The notes under the pieces: generated by a model
Databases searched by the model: none
Told to the model about the DNA's origin: nothing
The model's input: the letters and a program-made list of their open reading frames with translations, nothing else
Assembly: GCA_004297545.1 (NCBI GenBank)
Contig: SCTB01000012.1
Span: 1-63,116, forward strand
Origin: Alphaproteobacteria bacterium
Lineage (GTDB): Bacteria > Pseudomonadota > Alphaproteobacteria > Micavibrionales > UBA2020
Reading direction: 5' to 3'
DNA length: 63,116 nt
Program-made: the position numbers and the translations under genes
Shown: piece by piece, positions 33,524 to 42,157 of the stretch
How the letters are laid out: each line of letters opens with the position of its first letter
Numbering within the stretch: position 1 is the first letter of the stretch

Positions 33524-34504
33524 TCAGTCTTCCTTCACCTTCACCAGCGCCCTGTCGAAGCAGCGCTGGTAGTATTCGGATACGATGGATTTCTCCAGCT
33601 CGTCGCACTTGTTGAGGAAGGTGAGCGCGAAGGCGAAGTCGATGTCGCCCACAATCTGCGTGTTTTCGGCCCAGTGGATGACCGTGCGCGGCGACATGAC
33701 GGTCGAGAGGTCGCCCGCGATAAATCCCTTGCGCGTCAGGTTCGCCATGCGCACCATGGCGGCGATCGTCTTCTTGCCTTCGTCGGTTTTGTAGGCCGGT
33801 ACGCGGGCCAGCACGATCTCGATTTCCTCTTCGGTGGGAAGATAATTCAGCGTGGCGACGATGTTCCAGCGGTCCATCTGGCCCTGGTTGATCTGCTGGG
33901 TGCCGTGGTAAAGGCCCGTCGTATCGCCGAGGCCAACCGTGTTGGTGGTGGAAAAGATGCGGAAGGCGGGGTGCGGGCGGATAACCTCGTTCTGGTCGAG
34001 CAATGTCAGTTTACCCTCGGATTCCAGCACGCGCTGGATGACGAACATCACGTCCGGCCGGCCGGCGTCGTATTCGTCGAAAACGATGGCGACGGGGTTT
34101 TTAAGCGCCCAGGGCAAAATGCCTTCCTTGAATTCGGTGACCTGCTTGCCTTCCTTCAGCGTAATGACGTCCTTGCCGATAAGATCGATGCGGCTGACGT
34201 GGCTGTCGAGGTTGACGCGCACGCAGGGCCAGTTGAGCCGCGCCGCCACCTGTTCGATATGCGTGGACTTTCCGGTGCCGTGATAGCCCTGGATCATGAC
34301 GCGCTTGTTATGCGCGAAGCCCGCCAGGATGGCGAGCGTCGTGTTCTTGTCGAAGCGATACGCCTCGTCCACGTCGGGCACGGCGTCCCATTTCTGCGAG
34401 AAGGCGGGAACCTGCATATCGTCGGTGTCGATGCCGAAAAGTTGCTTGACCGAAACCATGATGTCGGGAACGCGTTTCGCACTTGGGCTCGTGGTCACAG
34501 TCAT
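33524..34504 (-). CDS. cobS: Cobaltochelatase subunit CobS
   Basis: A 326-aa AAA+ ATPase of the MoxR/CobS type that forms a ring complex with CobT. Walker A is [18 protein letters not shown] (about residue 95), Walker B is [17 protein letters not shown], and a sensor [11 protein letters not shown] follows. The start overlaps the stop of the upstream J-domain gene as ATGA, so the two are translationally coupled. It is followed by a repeat element and then cobT. Confidence 0.95.
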   Translation of the reverse strand: MTVTTSPSAKRVPDIMVSVKQLFGIDTDDMQVPAFSQKWDAVPDVDEAYRFDKNTTLAILAGFAHNKRVMIQGYHGTGKSTHIEQVAARLNWPCVRVNLDSHVSRIDLIGKDVITLKEGKQVTEFKEGILPWALKNPVAIVFDEYDAGRPDVMFVIQRVLESEGKLTLLDQNEVIRPHPAFRIFSTTNTVGLGDTTGLYHGTQQINQGQMDRWNIVATLNYLPTEEEIEIVLARVPAYKTDEGKKTIAAMVRMANLTRKGFIAGDLSTVMSPRTVIHWAENTQIVGDIDFAFALTFLNKCDELEKSIVSEYYQRCFDRALVKVKED

Positions 34505-35142
34505 GATTCATCCAGTTTCATGTAATGTTGATAGGAAAGCTTGAGAATGGAGTAGGCGAGGTTGATCTTCTTGAGCTCCTCCTCGGCCTGCTTGTCTGCG
34601 CCGTTGGTGTCGGGGTGGTATTTCTTGGCAAGCGTTTTATAGCGCGACTTGACCTCTTCCCATTCGATGGGCGGCGCAAGGCCCATGACGGCCAGCGCCT
34701 CGATGGTGGGGTGCGGGATGGAGCCCACGTCGATATGCGCTTCTTTCGGTTCTTCGTCCTCCGCGCCCCGCGCATTGAAGTCGCCGAACACGCTCTCGCC
34801 GCGCGTGAAGGCTTCGTAGACGCGCTGGCGGGTTTTTTCTTCGTTGAAGCCGGCCTGGGTCATGCGCCAGGTGGGGCGGTCCCAGACGGCCGTCTTGTGC
34901 ATGTGATGCTCGATCTCGGACTGGCTCATGCCCCTGAAGAAATCCCACTGCTGGTTGTATTCGCGCACGTGGTCGATGCAGAACCAGTAATAGCTGCGCA
35001 GGTCATAGCGCGATTTGGGCGCGCGGAATTCGCCTAAGTGCGGGCAGCCGCCGATATCGCAGCCCTTGCGTATCGCGGGCAGCATATCGTCTGGATCGGC
35101 ATCCCGGAGGAATGTTTTGAACCGGATGTTCCACATCGGCAA
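34501..35142 (-). CDS. J-domain (DnaJ-like) protein coupled to cobS
   Basis: A 213-aa protein with a C-terminal J domain (about residues 150-210): [48 protein letters not shown], containing the invariant HPD tripeptide that activates DnaK. The N-terminal half ([33 protein letters not shown]) has a Cys/His set that may bind zinc. Genes of this kind regularly precede cobS in alphaproteobacteria, which suggests a chaperone role for the chelatase or its ring assembly. The start is TTG 35142 (AGGAAAG 6 bp upstream) or ATG 35136. It is coupled to cobS by ATGA overlap. Confidence 0.9.
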   Translation of the reverse strand: MPMWNIRFKTFLRDADPDDMLPAIRKGCDIGGCPHLGEFRAPKSRYDLRSYYWFCIDHVREYNQQWDFFRGMSQSEIEHHMHKTAVWDRPTWRMTQAGFNEEKTRQRVYEAFTRGESVFGDFNARGAEDEEPKEAHIDVGSIPHPTIEALAVMGLAPPIEWEEVKSRYKTLAKKYHPDTNGADKQAEEELKKINLAYSILKLSYQHYMKLDES

Positions 35143-35260
35143 ATTATGACTTTCCTGCCTTGCGAAAACAAGGCAAAGCTGATTTACGCACTCTCTTCCC
35201 CTTGATATAGCTTATTTAATTTATTTTACCATATTTTAGCGCCTGCCCGAAAAATTACCG

Positions 35261-35289
35261 TTGACATAAGCGAGTTTCGGGTATTAACT
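35261..35289 (+). promoter_or_regulatory. Promoter of small paralogue 1 (TTGACATAA class)
   Basis: TTGACA (35261-35266), 17-bp spacer starting TAA, TTAACT (35284-35289). Confidence 0.65.
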
Positions 35290-35352
35290 TGCCGGAATTA
35301 CTCAAAATTTTTAACCGGCGGTGACGAGGATCGAACGATGTGGAGATCCCTC

Positions 35353-35598
35353 ATGGTTGACATCAAGAAAGTCAAAGAAGAGCTGCTGAAGACTTTCAGC
35401 AGCAATGAACCTGCGCCTGAAACAATCGCGAAAGACGACCCCATCGATACGATTCTCAAGCAATACTTCAACAAGCTCTCGCATATGCCCAAAGAGCTTA
35501 CGCTCGACGCCATCACCAACAGCCTCAAGGCGGAAGCCAAGGACAAAGAAGTCACGCGCAAGCACGTAAAAGCCATCCTTGACAAATACTTACCCTGA
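35353..35598 (+). CDS. Small helical protein, tandem paralogue 1
   Basis: An 81-aa soluble protein that I do not recognise. It is predicted mostly helical: VDIKKVKEELLKTFSS, then PIDTILKQYFNKLSHMPKELTLDAI, ending KHVKAILDKYLP. It is a clear paralogue of the following gene, sharing VDIK-VK-E at the start, a D-IL-(K)-YFN motif in the middle, and a VK-ILDKY-P end. The ATG at 35353 was chosen because it aligns with the paralogue and has GGAG 7 bp upstream; ATG 35338 with GAGGA is a real alternative. It has its own promoter. Confidence 0.75.
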   Translation: MVDIKKVKEELLKTFSSNEPAPETIAKDDPIDTILKQYFNKLSHMPKELTLDAITNSLKAEAKDKEVTRKHVKAILDKYLP

Positions 35599-35614
35599 CC
35601 GCGCCCTCATTTTA

Positions 35615-35643
35615 TTGACATAACTACATATACCCGCTACTGT
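35615..35643 (+). promoter_or_regulatory. Promoter of small paralogue 2 (TTGACATAA class)
   Basis: TTGACA (35615-35620), 17-bp spacer starting TAA, TACTGT (35638-35643). It lies within 20 bp of the previous stop codon. Confidence 0.7.
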
Positions 35644-35677
35644 GGCCTCATCAACAAGGTAGCAACGGAGCATTGTC

Positions 35678-35926
35678 ATGGGCGTGGATATCAAGGCAGT
35701 TAAAAAGGAAATCATGGAAAAGGCGAGCGGCCAGAGCCTGCCTGCGGTCGCTGTCGCCCAGGAAGACATCGTCGACATGATGCTGAAGGAATACTTCAAC
35801 CCTGCATCGAAAGCCCCGAAAGACTACACGCTGACCGCCCTGACGGCGGCTGCCTCAATGGCCAGTACAGGCGATGAAATCACCGAAATCCAGGTAAAGT
35901 CCATCCTCGACAAATACAAACCCTGA
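35678..35926 (+). CDS. Small helical protein, tandem paralogue 2
   Basis: An 82-aa protein, paralogue of the gene at 35353 (VDIKAVKKEIMEKASGQ, EDIVDMMLKEYFNPASKAPKDYTLTAL, QVKSILDKYKP). A GGAG lies 9 bp before its ATG. Both copies have independent, same-type promoters, so they may be expressed under the same condition but at separately tuned levels. Predicted fully helical and soluble. Possible roles such as a small adaptor or histone-like protein are guesses and not supported by a motif. Confidence 0.75.
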   Translation: MGVDIKAVKKEIMEKASGQSLPAVAVAQEDIVDMMLKEYFNPASKAPKDYTLTALTAAASMASTGDEITEIQVKSILDKYKP

Positions 35927-35996
35927 CAAAACATAACATCGCCCCCTGAAACGGCGGTTCGCCTGCGTTATTTGTATTCTCTAAAAATACAAATGG

Positions 35997-36002
35997 TACA
36001 AT
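35997..36002 (+). promoter_or_regulatory. -10 element of a probable leaderless transcript
   Basis: TACAAT six bases before the ATG at 36009, with TTGTAT 19 bp upstream. The same six-base distance occurs at 11008 and at the coaBC promoter. Confidence 0.35.
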
Positions 36003-36008
36003 TAGGGG

Positions 36009-37991
36009 ATGGACGGGAGCAGAATTTCCAAACATGGCAAAAAGGTCCGGCTCTTCACGCCGTTCGGCCTGCTGCTGCTTGCCCTGAGCCTGGGGTATAT
36101 CGGCGCCGAGGCGCTGTTCAACATGCGGCTCGTCGATATCGCGGGCAGCGTGAAATCCAACCCCGATGAAATCCGCGACCTGCAGCATTTCGGCCGGGCG
36201 GTGTCGGGCTACGGCTTTTCGCTGCTGGCCCTGGGCGCTTTCGCCGGCGCGGGATTCAAGATGAAGGGGCGGCGGGAATGGGCGATGTTCTTCACGCTGA
36301 CGGCTTTCGGCTTCGTTCCGTTTGTTTTCAAGTTTCAGGACACGATTTTCGGCATCTTCAAGGGCGTCTCGGATTCTCTCCATGAGGAGCAATGGGATAC
36401 GCAGATGAGCATGCTGCCGTTCATGGGGCTGGCGCTGGTGCTCTTAAGCGCGGGCAAGTTCCGGGCGCATGTCATTCTCGGGCTGGTGCTGATCGCATGG
36501 CCGGCGATGTTCCTGGGCCAGAAGCTCGTCATCGAGCGCTATCTCGTCGACCGGACGGACTGGCAGGAACGGCAAAACGCGCGCTACATGCTGATGATCC
36601 GCGGCGGGCTCGAGGATTGCCAGCTGAAGCTGCGCGAACTGCAGTTTTGCGACGCCAGCCGCGGCGAGGCGAACATGAAAGCCGCGCGCATCGTCATCAG
36701 CACGCTCTGGATGCTGTCGCCGGACGAAGTCCTGCAGGACCTGGAAGCCAGCAAGGACGACATCGTGAAGAAGGCGGCTGCGGCAGGAACCTGGTTTTCA
36801 TCCAAGGAACTCTACGCCAAATACGTGAAGAAGATTTCGGACGAACGCGGAAAATACCTGCAGGACATCAGCAAGAGGTATTACAAGCCCTATATGCAGG
36901 CCTCCGCCCTGTTCCAGAAGGCGGCCGATCCGGCGGCGGCGCAGGCCGAGGCCGACAAGGCCGTGGCGGAAGTCGAAAACGGCATCAACGCGGGATGGGA
37001 AAAGTACCAGAAGGCCGTGCATGATTACAGGCAGCAGGCGTCCGTCATCGCCAACGTGGCGCTGCAGCAGGCGCTGGCCATTGGGCGGCCCGTGGCCGCC
37101 ATCTGCCGCAACCGCAACTGCCCGCAAATCGACGCCCGCAAGGCGATTGCCGAGGCGCAGGAGCGGGGCGAGCGTGAGTTCTTTACGCGCTCGGGCTATC
37201 ATTCGGACATCCCCGACCGGGCGACTTTCCTGGCGCAGCCGCCGACGCAGGAAAAGCTGAAGAAAAGCGTCGAGGCCATCGTGCAGTCGCGCTATGGCAT
37301 GGACGGGTTTACGCTGCCGGCGGACTGGAAATACGACCCCGCTTCCTTCGGGAAGTCGGTGAAGGATACGGTTCTGGACCGCGCCCATGACGCCTGGAAG
37401 GCGAAATTCGGCGACAAGCTGCCGCCCGGACTTGACGAGGAGCGGTTCTTTGCGACCATCGGCGTCGGCAAGATCCCCACGATCGAAGAGATGGTCATGA
37501 GCCAGGACGAGTTCTATAAAAAAGTCGTCCTGCCCGGGAATACGAAGATCGTCGATGAAATGGTGGCGGACCTCAACAAGGACAGGGACAAGTTCCCGGC
37601 CGACGCGACGGAAATGGAAGAAGGGAAGGACTATGTTTCAGCCCTTTACGTTCCCGCGATCTCGCTCGTCATTTCGCTCAGCGTCGTGGTGCTGACCATT
37701 TTACGCGGGTTTATGGCGCTCATGGATATCGTGCTGAAATCCGGCGGCAAGCAGACCGGGAAGCGCTGGCACTACGCGGGGCAATGCTCGGTCGCGATAT
37801 TTTTTGCATCCATGCTGCTGACGCTGCCGCATATCTACCCCAATCCCTACGCCAGCGGCCCGGCCTATGATCGCTACTACGCGGCCGCCCGGCAAAAGCA
37901 CCCGATTGCCGCGGCGATACTGAACTGGTCCGTGCAGGTTCAGCCGGTCATTTACAAGCTGGGCAAGGATATCCGCCGGATTACGGGGTAG
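36009..37991 (+). CDS. Large membrane protein of unknown function
   Basis: A 660-aa protein that I do not recognise. The N-terminus has about five membrane segments (around residues 16-37, 68-85, 92-110, 137-150 and 156-171). A long extracytoplasmic or cytoplasmic section (about 190-535) is rich in Lys, Glu, Ala and Asp, with predicted helices (AAAQAEADKAVAEVENGINAGWEKYQ). Two more membrane segments lie at 545-575 and 598-620. The central section contains a C-x-x-x-x-C pair in ICRNRNCPQID. No catalytic motif is visible. Its start has AGGGG immediately before the ATG but may be leaderless. It is convergent with the GT87 gene, overlapping by 11 bp. Confidence 0.75.
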   Translation: MDGSRISKHGKKVRLFTPFGLLLLALSLGYIGAEALFNMRLVDIAGSVKSNPDEIRDLQHFGRAVSGYGFSLLALGAFAGAGFKMKGRREWAMFFTLTAFGFVPFVFKFQDTIFGIFKGVSDSLHEEQWDTQMSMLPFMGLALVLLSAGKFRAHVILGLVLIAWPAMFLGQKLVIERYLVDRTDWQERQNARYMLMIRGGLEDCQLKLRELQFCDASRGEANMKAARIVISTLWMLSPDEVLQDLEASKDDIVKKAAAAGTWFSSKELYAKYVKKISDERGKYLQDISKRYYKPYMQASALFQKAADPAAAQAEADKAVAEVENGINAGWEKYQKAVHDYRQQASVIANVALQQALAIGRPVAAICRNRNCPQIDARKAIAEAQERGEREFFTRSGYHSDIPDRATFLAQPPTQEKLKKSVEAIVQSRYGMDGFTLPADWKYDPASFGKSVKDTVLDRAHDAWKAKFGDKLPPGLDEERFFATIGVGKIPTIEEMVMSQDEFYKKVVLPGNTKIVDEMVADLNKDRDKFPADATEMEEGKDYVSALYVPAISLVISLSVVVLTILRGFMALMDIVLKSGGKQTGKRWHYAGQCSVAIFFASMLLTLPHIYPNPYASGPAYDRYYAAARQKHPIAAAILNWSVQVQPVIYKLGKDIRRITG

Positions 37992-39207
37992 CGGCGCGGG
38001 CGCGCCTTGCTGCCAGCAGCAGCGCCAGCCACAGAACGAAGGGCGCCGGCTGGAAGCCCAGGAACTGCGACATCCCCATCAGCGGCGTCGGCAGCAGCAT
38101 GACGGTTAGCCAGGTGAATTTTTCCCATGGCATGAACCTGCCGCGCTGTCCGTCCTGCACCAGCCAGAGGATGGCGAAAGTCAGGACGATCATGTCATAG
38201 TCCCAGGCATAGGGCGTCGCAAGGAAGGCCGCAAACAGCAGGGCCGCCGATTTTATCTTTTCCGCAGCTTTGCTCTTCCAGATGACGAAGACAAAACAAG
38301 CAGCGCACAGGGCCGACAATATCTGCGCCGCATAGGCCGCCACTTCGGGAAATCCCAGCACCTTCAGGGCGGCATAGATGGTCGGCAGGCGGTGCCACAG
38401 GGCGATCTTCAGGATCGCGCCCTGCACGGCCATCTGGTGCAAAAATCCCATCCAGGCATCCCAGCCCATGGCAGCCCAGCTGCCCAGGAACAGGCAGATG
38501 ACGGTGGCCGCCGCGCTGAAAAAACAGCGCCAGTGCCTTCCCGCCAGCAGCGCAACAGGGATCAACAGGCCCATATGGGGCTTGTAGCATAGCAGCCCCA
38601 GCAGTATGCCGGCGGCGACAGGCTTGCGCGGCAGCAGGGCGAGGCCCCCGGCAAAGAAGGCTGCAGTGAAATAGCCGTTCTGGCCTGCCATCAGGTTCCA
38701 GAGCGCTGCGGGCGGGGCAATGGCGGCAACCGCGACAGAGGGCCAGACCGGCCAGCCTGTTTCGGCCTTCAGCAGGCGGGCGCAGGCGGCGATGCCAAGA
38801 CCGCTCCAGATCAGCAGGCCCGGGATAAACGGCAGGAAGGCAAGCGGCAGGGTCAGCAGCATCAGGACGGGCGGGTAGCTGTACATCTTCCATTCGGAAG
38901 TGTCGCCGACCAGGGACTGCTGGAATTTGTGAAAGGCGTCGAGGTCATAGGCCTCTGCCGCGCGGCCGTCGACGGCGAGCTTAGCGCCCGCCCAGTAATT
39001 GATGAAATCCCGCCCGATATGCTCGCCCTTGTCGTCCATAAGCCCTTGGGACGAATGCGCCCAGGCGTCGACCAGCAGCAGGAACAGCCACGCAATCGAA
39101 AAGCATGTCGCCCACAGCCGTATGCGTTCGGGCGTCAGCCAGTCTGCGTGTTTCAAGGCATGAAGGAGCGAAGGCCGGTTGTTTTGCGGGACGGCAGCTT
39201 CGTTCAA
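37981..39207 (-). CDS. GT87 (DUF2029) family mannosyl-type glycosyltransferase
   Basis: A 408-aa polytopic membrane protein with about nine to ten hydrophobic segments. It matches the GT87/DUF2029 family, which use polyprenyl-phosphate sugars to add mannose or similar to lipids or glycans outside the membrane. Landmarks: GRDFINYWAGAKLAVDGRAAEAYDLDAF (the acidic loop after the first segment, with the putative catalytic Asp region), YSYPPVLMLLTLPLAFLPF, LLCYKPHMGLLIP, and ATPYAWDYDMIVL. The start codon is TTG at 39207, overlapping the stop of accA as TTGA, so it is coupled to accA. The end overlaps the convergent membrane gene by 11 bp. Confidence 0.82.
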   Translation of the reverse strand: MNEAAVPQNNRPSLLHALKHADWLTPERIRLWATCFSIAWLFLLLVDAWAHSSQGLMDDKGEHIGRDFINYWAGAKLAVDGRAAEAYDLDAFHKFQQSLVGDTSEWKMYSYPPVLMLLTLPLAFLPFIPGLLIWSGLGIAACARLLKAETGWPVWPSVAVAAIAPPAALWNLMAGQNGYFTAAFFAGGLALLPRKPVAAGILLGLLCYKPHMGLLIPVALLAGRHWRCFFSAAATVICLFLGSWAAMGWDAWMGFLHQMAVQGAILKIALWHRLPTIYAALKVLGFPEVAAYAAQILSALCAACFVFVIWKSKAAEKIKSAALLFAAFLATPYAWDYDMIVLTFAILWLVQDGQRGRFMPWEKFTWLTVMLLPTPLMGMSQFLGFQPAPFVLWLALLLAARRARAATP

Positions 39208-40151
39208 ACCGCGTGTCCCATTTCAAGGTATTTCTGGCGGCGGCGCGTTTTCAGCGTATTTCCGTCCAATTTGGCCAGCTCCAGCAGCGCCGTTTCGACA
39301 TAGTCGCCGACGACATCGATGGTGCGCTCCGGCTCGCGGTGGGCGCCGCCCATGGGTTCCTCGATGATGGCGTCGATGATGCCGAGCTGCTTGAGGTCCT
39401 GGGCGGTGAGTTTCAGGGCGCGCGCAGCGTCCTTGGCGAATTCCGCCGAGCGCCAGAGGATGGAGGCGCAGCCTTCGGGCGAAATGACGCTGTAGATGGA
39501 ATGTTCCAGCATCATCACGCGGTCGGCCGAGGCAATGGCGATCGCGCCGCCCGAACCGCCTTCGCCGATGATGACGGAAACGATGGGAACGGTCGAGCGC
39601 ATGCAGGTTTCGATGGATTTGGCGATGGCTTCGGACTGGCCGCGCTCTTCCGCCTCGACGCCGGGATAGGCGCCGGCCGTGTCCACCAGCGTGACGATGG
39701 GCAGCCTGAACTGGGAGGCCAGTTCCATCAGGCGCTGGGCCTTGCGGTAGCCTTCGGGGCGCGACATGCCAAAGTTATGCCTGATGCGGCTTTCGGTATC
39801 CGAGCCTTTTTCCTGGCCCAGCACCACGCAGGACTGTCCGCGGAAACGGCCAAGTCCGCCCATCAGCGCATGGTCTTCGCCGAAGAAACGGTCGCCGGCC
39901 AGCGGCGTGAAGTCCTGGATCAGGCGCTTTACGTAGTCGACGAAATGGGGACGGTTGGGATGGCGCGCCACCTGAACCTTCTGCTCCGGCGACAGCTTGG
40001 AATAGGTCTGCACAAGCTGTCGGTCGGCTTTCTGCTGGATACGGGCAATCTCGTCCTTCAGGTTGACGCCGCCGCCCTTGTCCATGTTCTGGAGCTCAAG
40101 GATCTTGGCTTCCAGCTCGACGATGGGTTTTTCGAATTCAAGATGGTACAT
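39204..40151 (-). CDS. accA: Acetyl-CoA carboxylase carboxyltransferase alpha subunit
   Basis: A 315-aa subunit that transfers the carboxyl group from biotin to acetyl-CoA in fatty-acid synthesis, together with AccD. Family landmarks: FEKPIVELEAKILEL at the start, HPNRPHFVDYVKRLI, GDRFFGEDHALMGGLGRF, MSRPEGYRKAQRLMELASQF, VDTAGAYPGVEAEERGQSEAIA, GEGGSGGAIAIASADRVMMLEHSIYSVISPEGCASILW. The ATG at 40151 has GAGGGA 7 bp upstream; a longer ORF to 40214 lies in the repeat element. The GT87 gene is coupled downstream. Confidence 0.97.
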   Translation of the reverse strand: MYHLEFEKPIVELEAKILELQNMDKGGGVNLKDEIARIQQKADRQLVQTYSKLSPEQKVQVARHPNRPHFVDYVKRLIQDFTPLAGDRFFGEDHALMGGLGRFRGQSCVVLGQEKGSDTESRIRHNFGMSRPEGYRKAQRLMELASQFRLPIVTLVDTAGAYPGVEAEERGQSEAIAKSIETCMRSTVPIVSVIIGEGGSGGAIAIASADRVMMLEHSIYSVISPEGCASILWRSAEFAKDAARALKLTAQDLKQLGIIDAIIEEPMGGAHREPERTIDVVGDYVETALLELAKLDGNTLKTRRRQKYLEMGHAV

Positions 40152-40169
40152 GCGCTTCCCTCTGTCTGC

Positions 40170-40262
40170 GTCATGCCCGCGAAGGCGGGCATCCGGTCCG
40201 CGGCAACGCCGCATTTATAAAGGCCTGACGGCGAGCCGGACCCCCGCCTTCGCGGGGGTGAC
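40170..40262. repeat. Nested palindromic repeat, core type A
   Basis: Arms ATGCCCGCGAAGGCGGGCAT (left) and ACCCCCGCCTTCGCGGGGGT (right), with a core containing CGCCGCATTTATAAAGGCC. Like core type B copies, the two arms are each perfect hairpins but differ from one another. Confidence 0.85.
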
Positions 40263-40285
40263 GAATGTTGTATGTATATAAAGAA

Positions 40286-40317
40286 AAAGGGAGCTTTTTG
40301 CAAAGCTCCCTTTATTC
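40286..40317. terminator. Intrinsic terminator downstream of xerD
   Basis: A perfect 12-bp stem AAAGGGAGCTTT / AAAGCTCCCTTT with TTGC loop. On the minus strand it is followed by a T-rich tract, so it fits xerD; on the plus strand the tail is weaker. Confidence 0.85.
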
Positions 40318-40362
40318 CAGATCGTGTTTACATACAACCCTTTAAGGTCGCATGAAATACTA

Positions 40363-41340
40363 TCAGCCGGCTTTTGCCATCGGGTGTTTTTCCGTGGCAG
40401 TTTTCGCCTGATCGCCGACCACTTGCGTGTAGATTTGGGTCGTTGCGATGTCGGCGTGGCCGAGCATTTTCTGCACCGAGCGCAGGTCCGCACCATGTTT
40501 CAGCAGGTGGGTTGCGAAGGCGTGGCGCAGAACGTGCGGGCTGACGCGTTCGGGGTCAATGCCGGCGTTGCGGGACAGCTCTTTCAGGAGCTGCGCGAAG
40601 CGCTGGCGGGTCAGGTGGCCCGATTCCGACGTGCGGGACGGGAACAGCCATTTGCTCTGGCTGTCAGTCCGGTCGGGAAGCAGGAACTTGTTACGGATGT
40701 CCATGTAACCTTTCATTGCCTTTTGTGCGGGCTCGGAAAGGGGGGCCATCCGCTCACGTCCACCTTTGCCCTCGACCGTCAGATAACGGCTCTCGGGACC
40801 GATGGAAGTGAGAGGCAGACCGACCAATTCAGAGACGCGCAGGCCGGTTGCGTAGAGAATTTCAAGCAGCGCCACGAGGCGAACGCTTTCAGGTCCGCCT
40901 TGTTTCTGTGCGGTGGTGATGAGGACCGTAACTTCATCTTCGCTCAGAATTTTCGGCAGGGTGCGTGTTTGCTTGGGGCTTTCGATGGTCGACGTCGGAT
41001 CATCCGAGCGTTTGCCTTCGGAAACCAGGAACCCGTAGAACTGACGCAGCGCCGAGATGCGGCGAGCGATCGTGCGAACGGCCGTTTTGCCGCCGCCCTT
41101 GCTCTTCGCGTTTTCACGTGCTCCGAGTTCGTTGAGGTATGATTTGAGATCATTGGTGCTTGCACCATCGATGTCTTTGCCGCCCTTTTTCAGGAAAGCG
41201 CAGACATCAGCAAGGTCACGCTCATAAGCATGGCGTGTGTTGAGTGCTGCACCGCGTTCGGCGATGAGCATATCGAGGAATGACTCCACGGTCCCGGGAA
41301 GGGGAGCCTTGGGCATTCTTGGACGACCTGGACGAGCCAT
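40363..41340 (-). CDS. xerD: Tyrosine recombinase XerD
   Basis: A 325-aa site-specific recombinase that, with XerC, resolves chromosome dimers at dif. The N-terminal SAM-like domain (TVESFLDMLIAERGAALNTRHAYERDL) precedes the catalytic domain. The catalytic set is visible: Arg in ATGLRVSELVGL, Lys in GKGGRERMAPL, His-x-x-Arg in HVLRHAFATHLL, His in MLGHADIATTQIY, and the nucleophilic Tyr in that last segment. The GSA-like linkers and the C-terminal end are of normal length. Neighbourhood with aroK-aroB supports housekeeping XerD rather than a mobile integrase. Confidence 0.95.
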   Translation of the reverse strand: MARPGRPRMPKAPLPGTVESFLDMLIAERGAALNTRHAYERDLADVCAFLKKGGKDIDGASTNDLKSYLNELGARENAKSKGGGKTAVRTIARRISALRQFYGFLVSEGKRSDDPTSTIESPKQTRTLPKILSEDEVTVLITTAQKQGGPESVRLVALLEILYATGLRVSELVGLPLTSIGPESRYLTVEGKGGRERMAPLSEPAQKAMKGYMDIRNKFLLPDRTDSQSKWLFPSRTSESGHLTRQRFAQLLKELSRNAGIDPERVSPHVLRHAFATHLLKHGADLRSVQKMLGHADIATTQIYTQVVGDQAKTATEKHPMAKAG

Positions 41341-41725
41341 AGTATATTTCTCCTTTTTAAAGTTTCTCTATACACATCGAATCTGCCGAATTTCCTCGAC
41401 AAATTAACGCGTATTCCTCCGTAACAGTGAACTTTAAGACATAAAGCCGCATCCCAACGGGAATTGCAAGAGGGAATATGTGAAAATTTATTTTAAGTAT
41501 TTCCCGGCTTTAATGTCGTAACTCAACATCATCATCAAAGCCGCGAATTTTATTACCTTTTTTCACATAGTCCTATGCGGTCTCATCGTCTTACTCGTAA
41601 CACCCAAAAAGTGCCTCTTTTGAGCACCTTAGTGTGCCGGTACGCCTGTGTTACCGGGCAGAATCACGGCCGCGTTTGGACCATTGATTCGCCCATGAAT
41701 TACCCCGTTTGATACCTGCGGAAAA
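41341..41725. other. 385-bp intergenic region between xerD and the 50-aa ORF
   Basis: AT-rich DNA without a credible ORF or repeat element. It contains a possible minus-strand xerD promoter (TTGCAA, 18 bp, TTTATG around 41444-41473) and short runs of inverted sequence, but nothing I can support further. Confidence 0.4.
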
Positions 41726-41878
41726 TTAGGTGTTTTTTTCCAAGAAGTGGCTGTTATCCAGCGTCTTCTCCACAGGTGTCTGTCTCACGGGTACATCCCA
41801 GGACGCAAGAACCGCAAAGCCACCTGCAATACCAACAAAGATCACAACAAGAAGAACAGTAACAAGTTTCGATAGCAT
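41726..41878 (-). CDS. Small single-pass membrane protein upstream of aroK
   Basis: A 50-aa ORF. The protein is MLSKLVTVLLVVIFVGIAGG, then FAVLASWDVPVRQTPVEKTLDNSHF with a short polar end: one N-terminal membrane segment (residues 4-27), then WDVPVRQTPVEKTL. I recall similar tiny membrane proteins with a WD(I/V)P...VEK motif near xerD-aroK in other alphaproteobacteria, but this needs a search. GAGAGAG lies 7 bp upstream of the ATG. It is divergent from aroK, separated by 279 bp. No function is known to me. Confidence 0.6.
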   Translation of the reverse strand: MLSKLVTVLLVVIFVGIAGGFAVLASWDVPVRQTPVEKTLDNSHFLEKNT

Positions 41879-42157
41879 CTGTGTCTCTCTCGTTATGATG
41901 CATTATCTGCATCAAGTTGAAGCATGTTTCATCATACTTCGGGCTCTGGGCTTTCGCTACCTTTTCATGCTTTGGCGCAGGTTATCCTCGGATACACTCC
42001 GACTCGCATAAAACGGTATATACCATAAAGCTGCCTACTTATTACATAAAGATTGAGCATAAGTCAATACCATTTTTTCATAAGACAAAAAGGCGCTGCC
42101 CGCCTTGATTTCAGCGCCGGAAAATGTAACAGTAACGCATTGTAAATACGGGAAAAA

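Noticed and set aside
40363-41340. Mobile-element integrase
   Set aside because: Sequence and neighbourhood fit housekeeping XerD; there are no attachment-site repeats or cargo genes around it.
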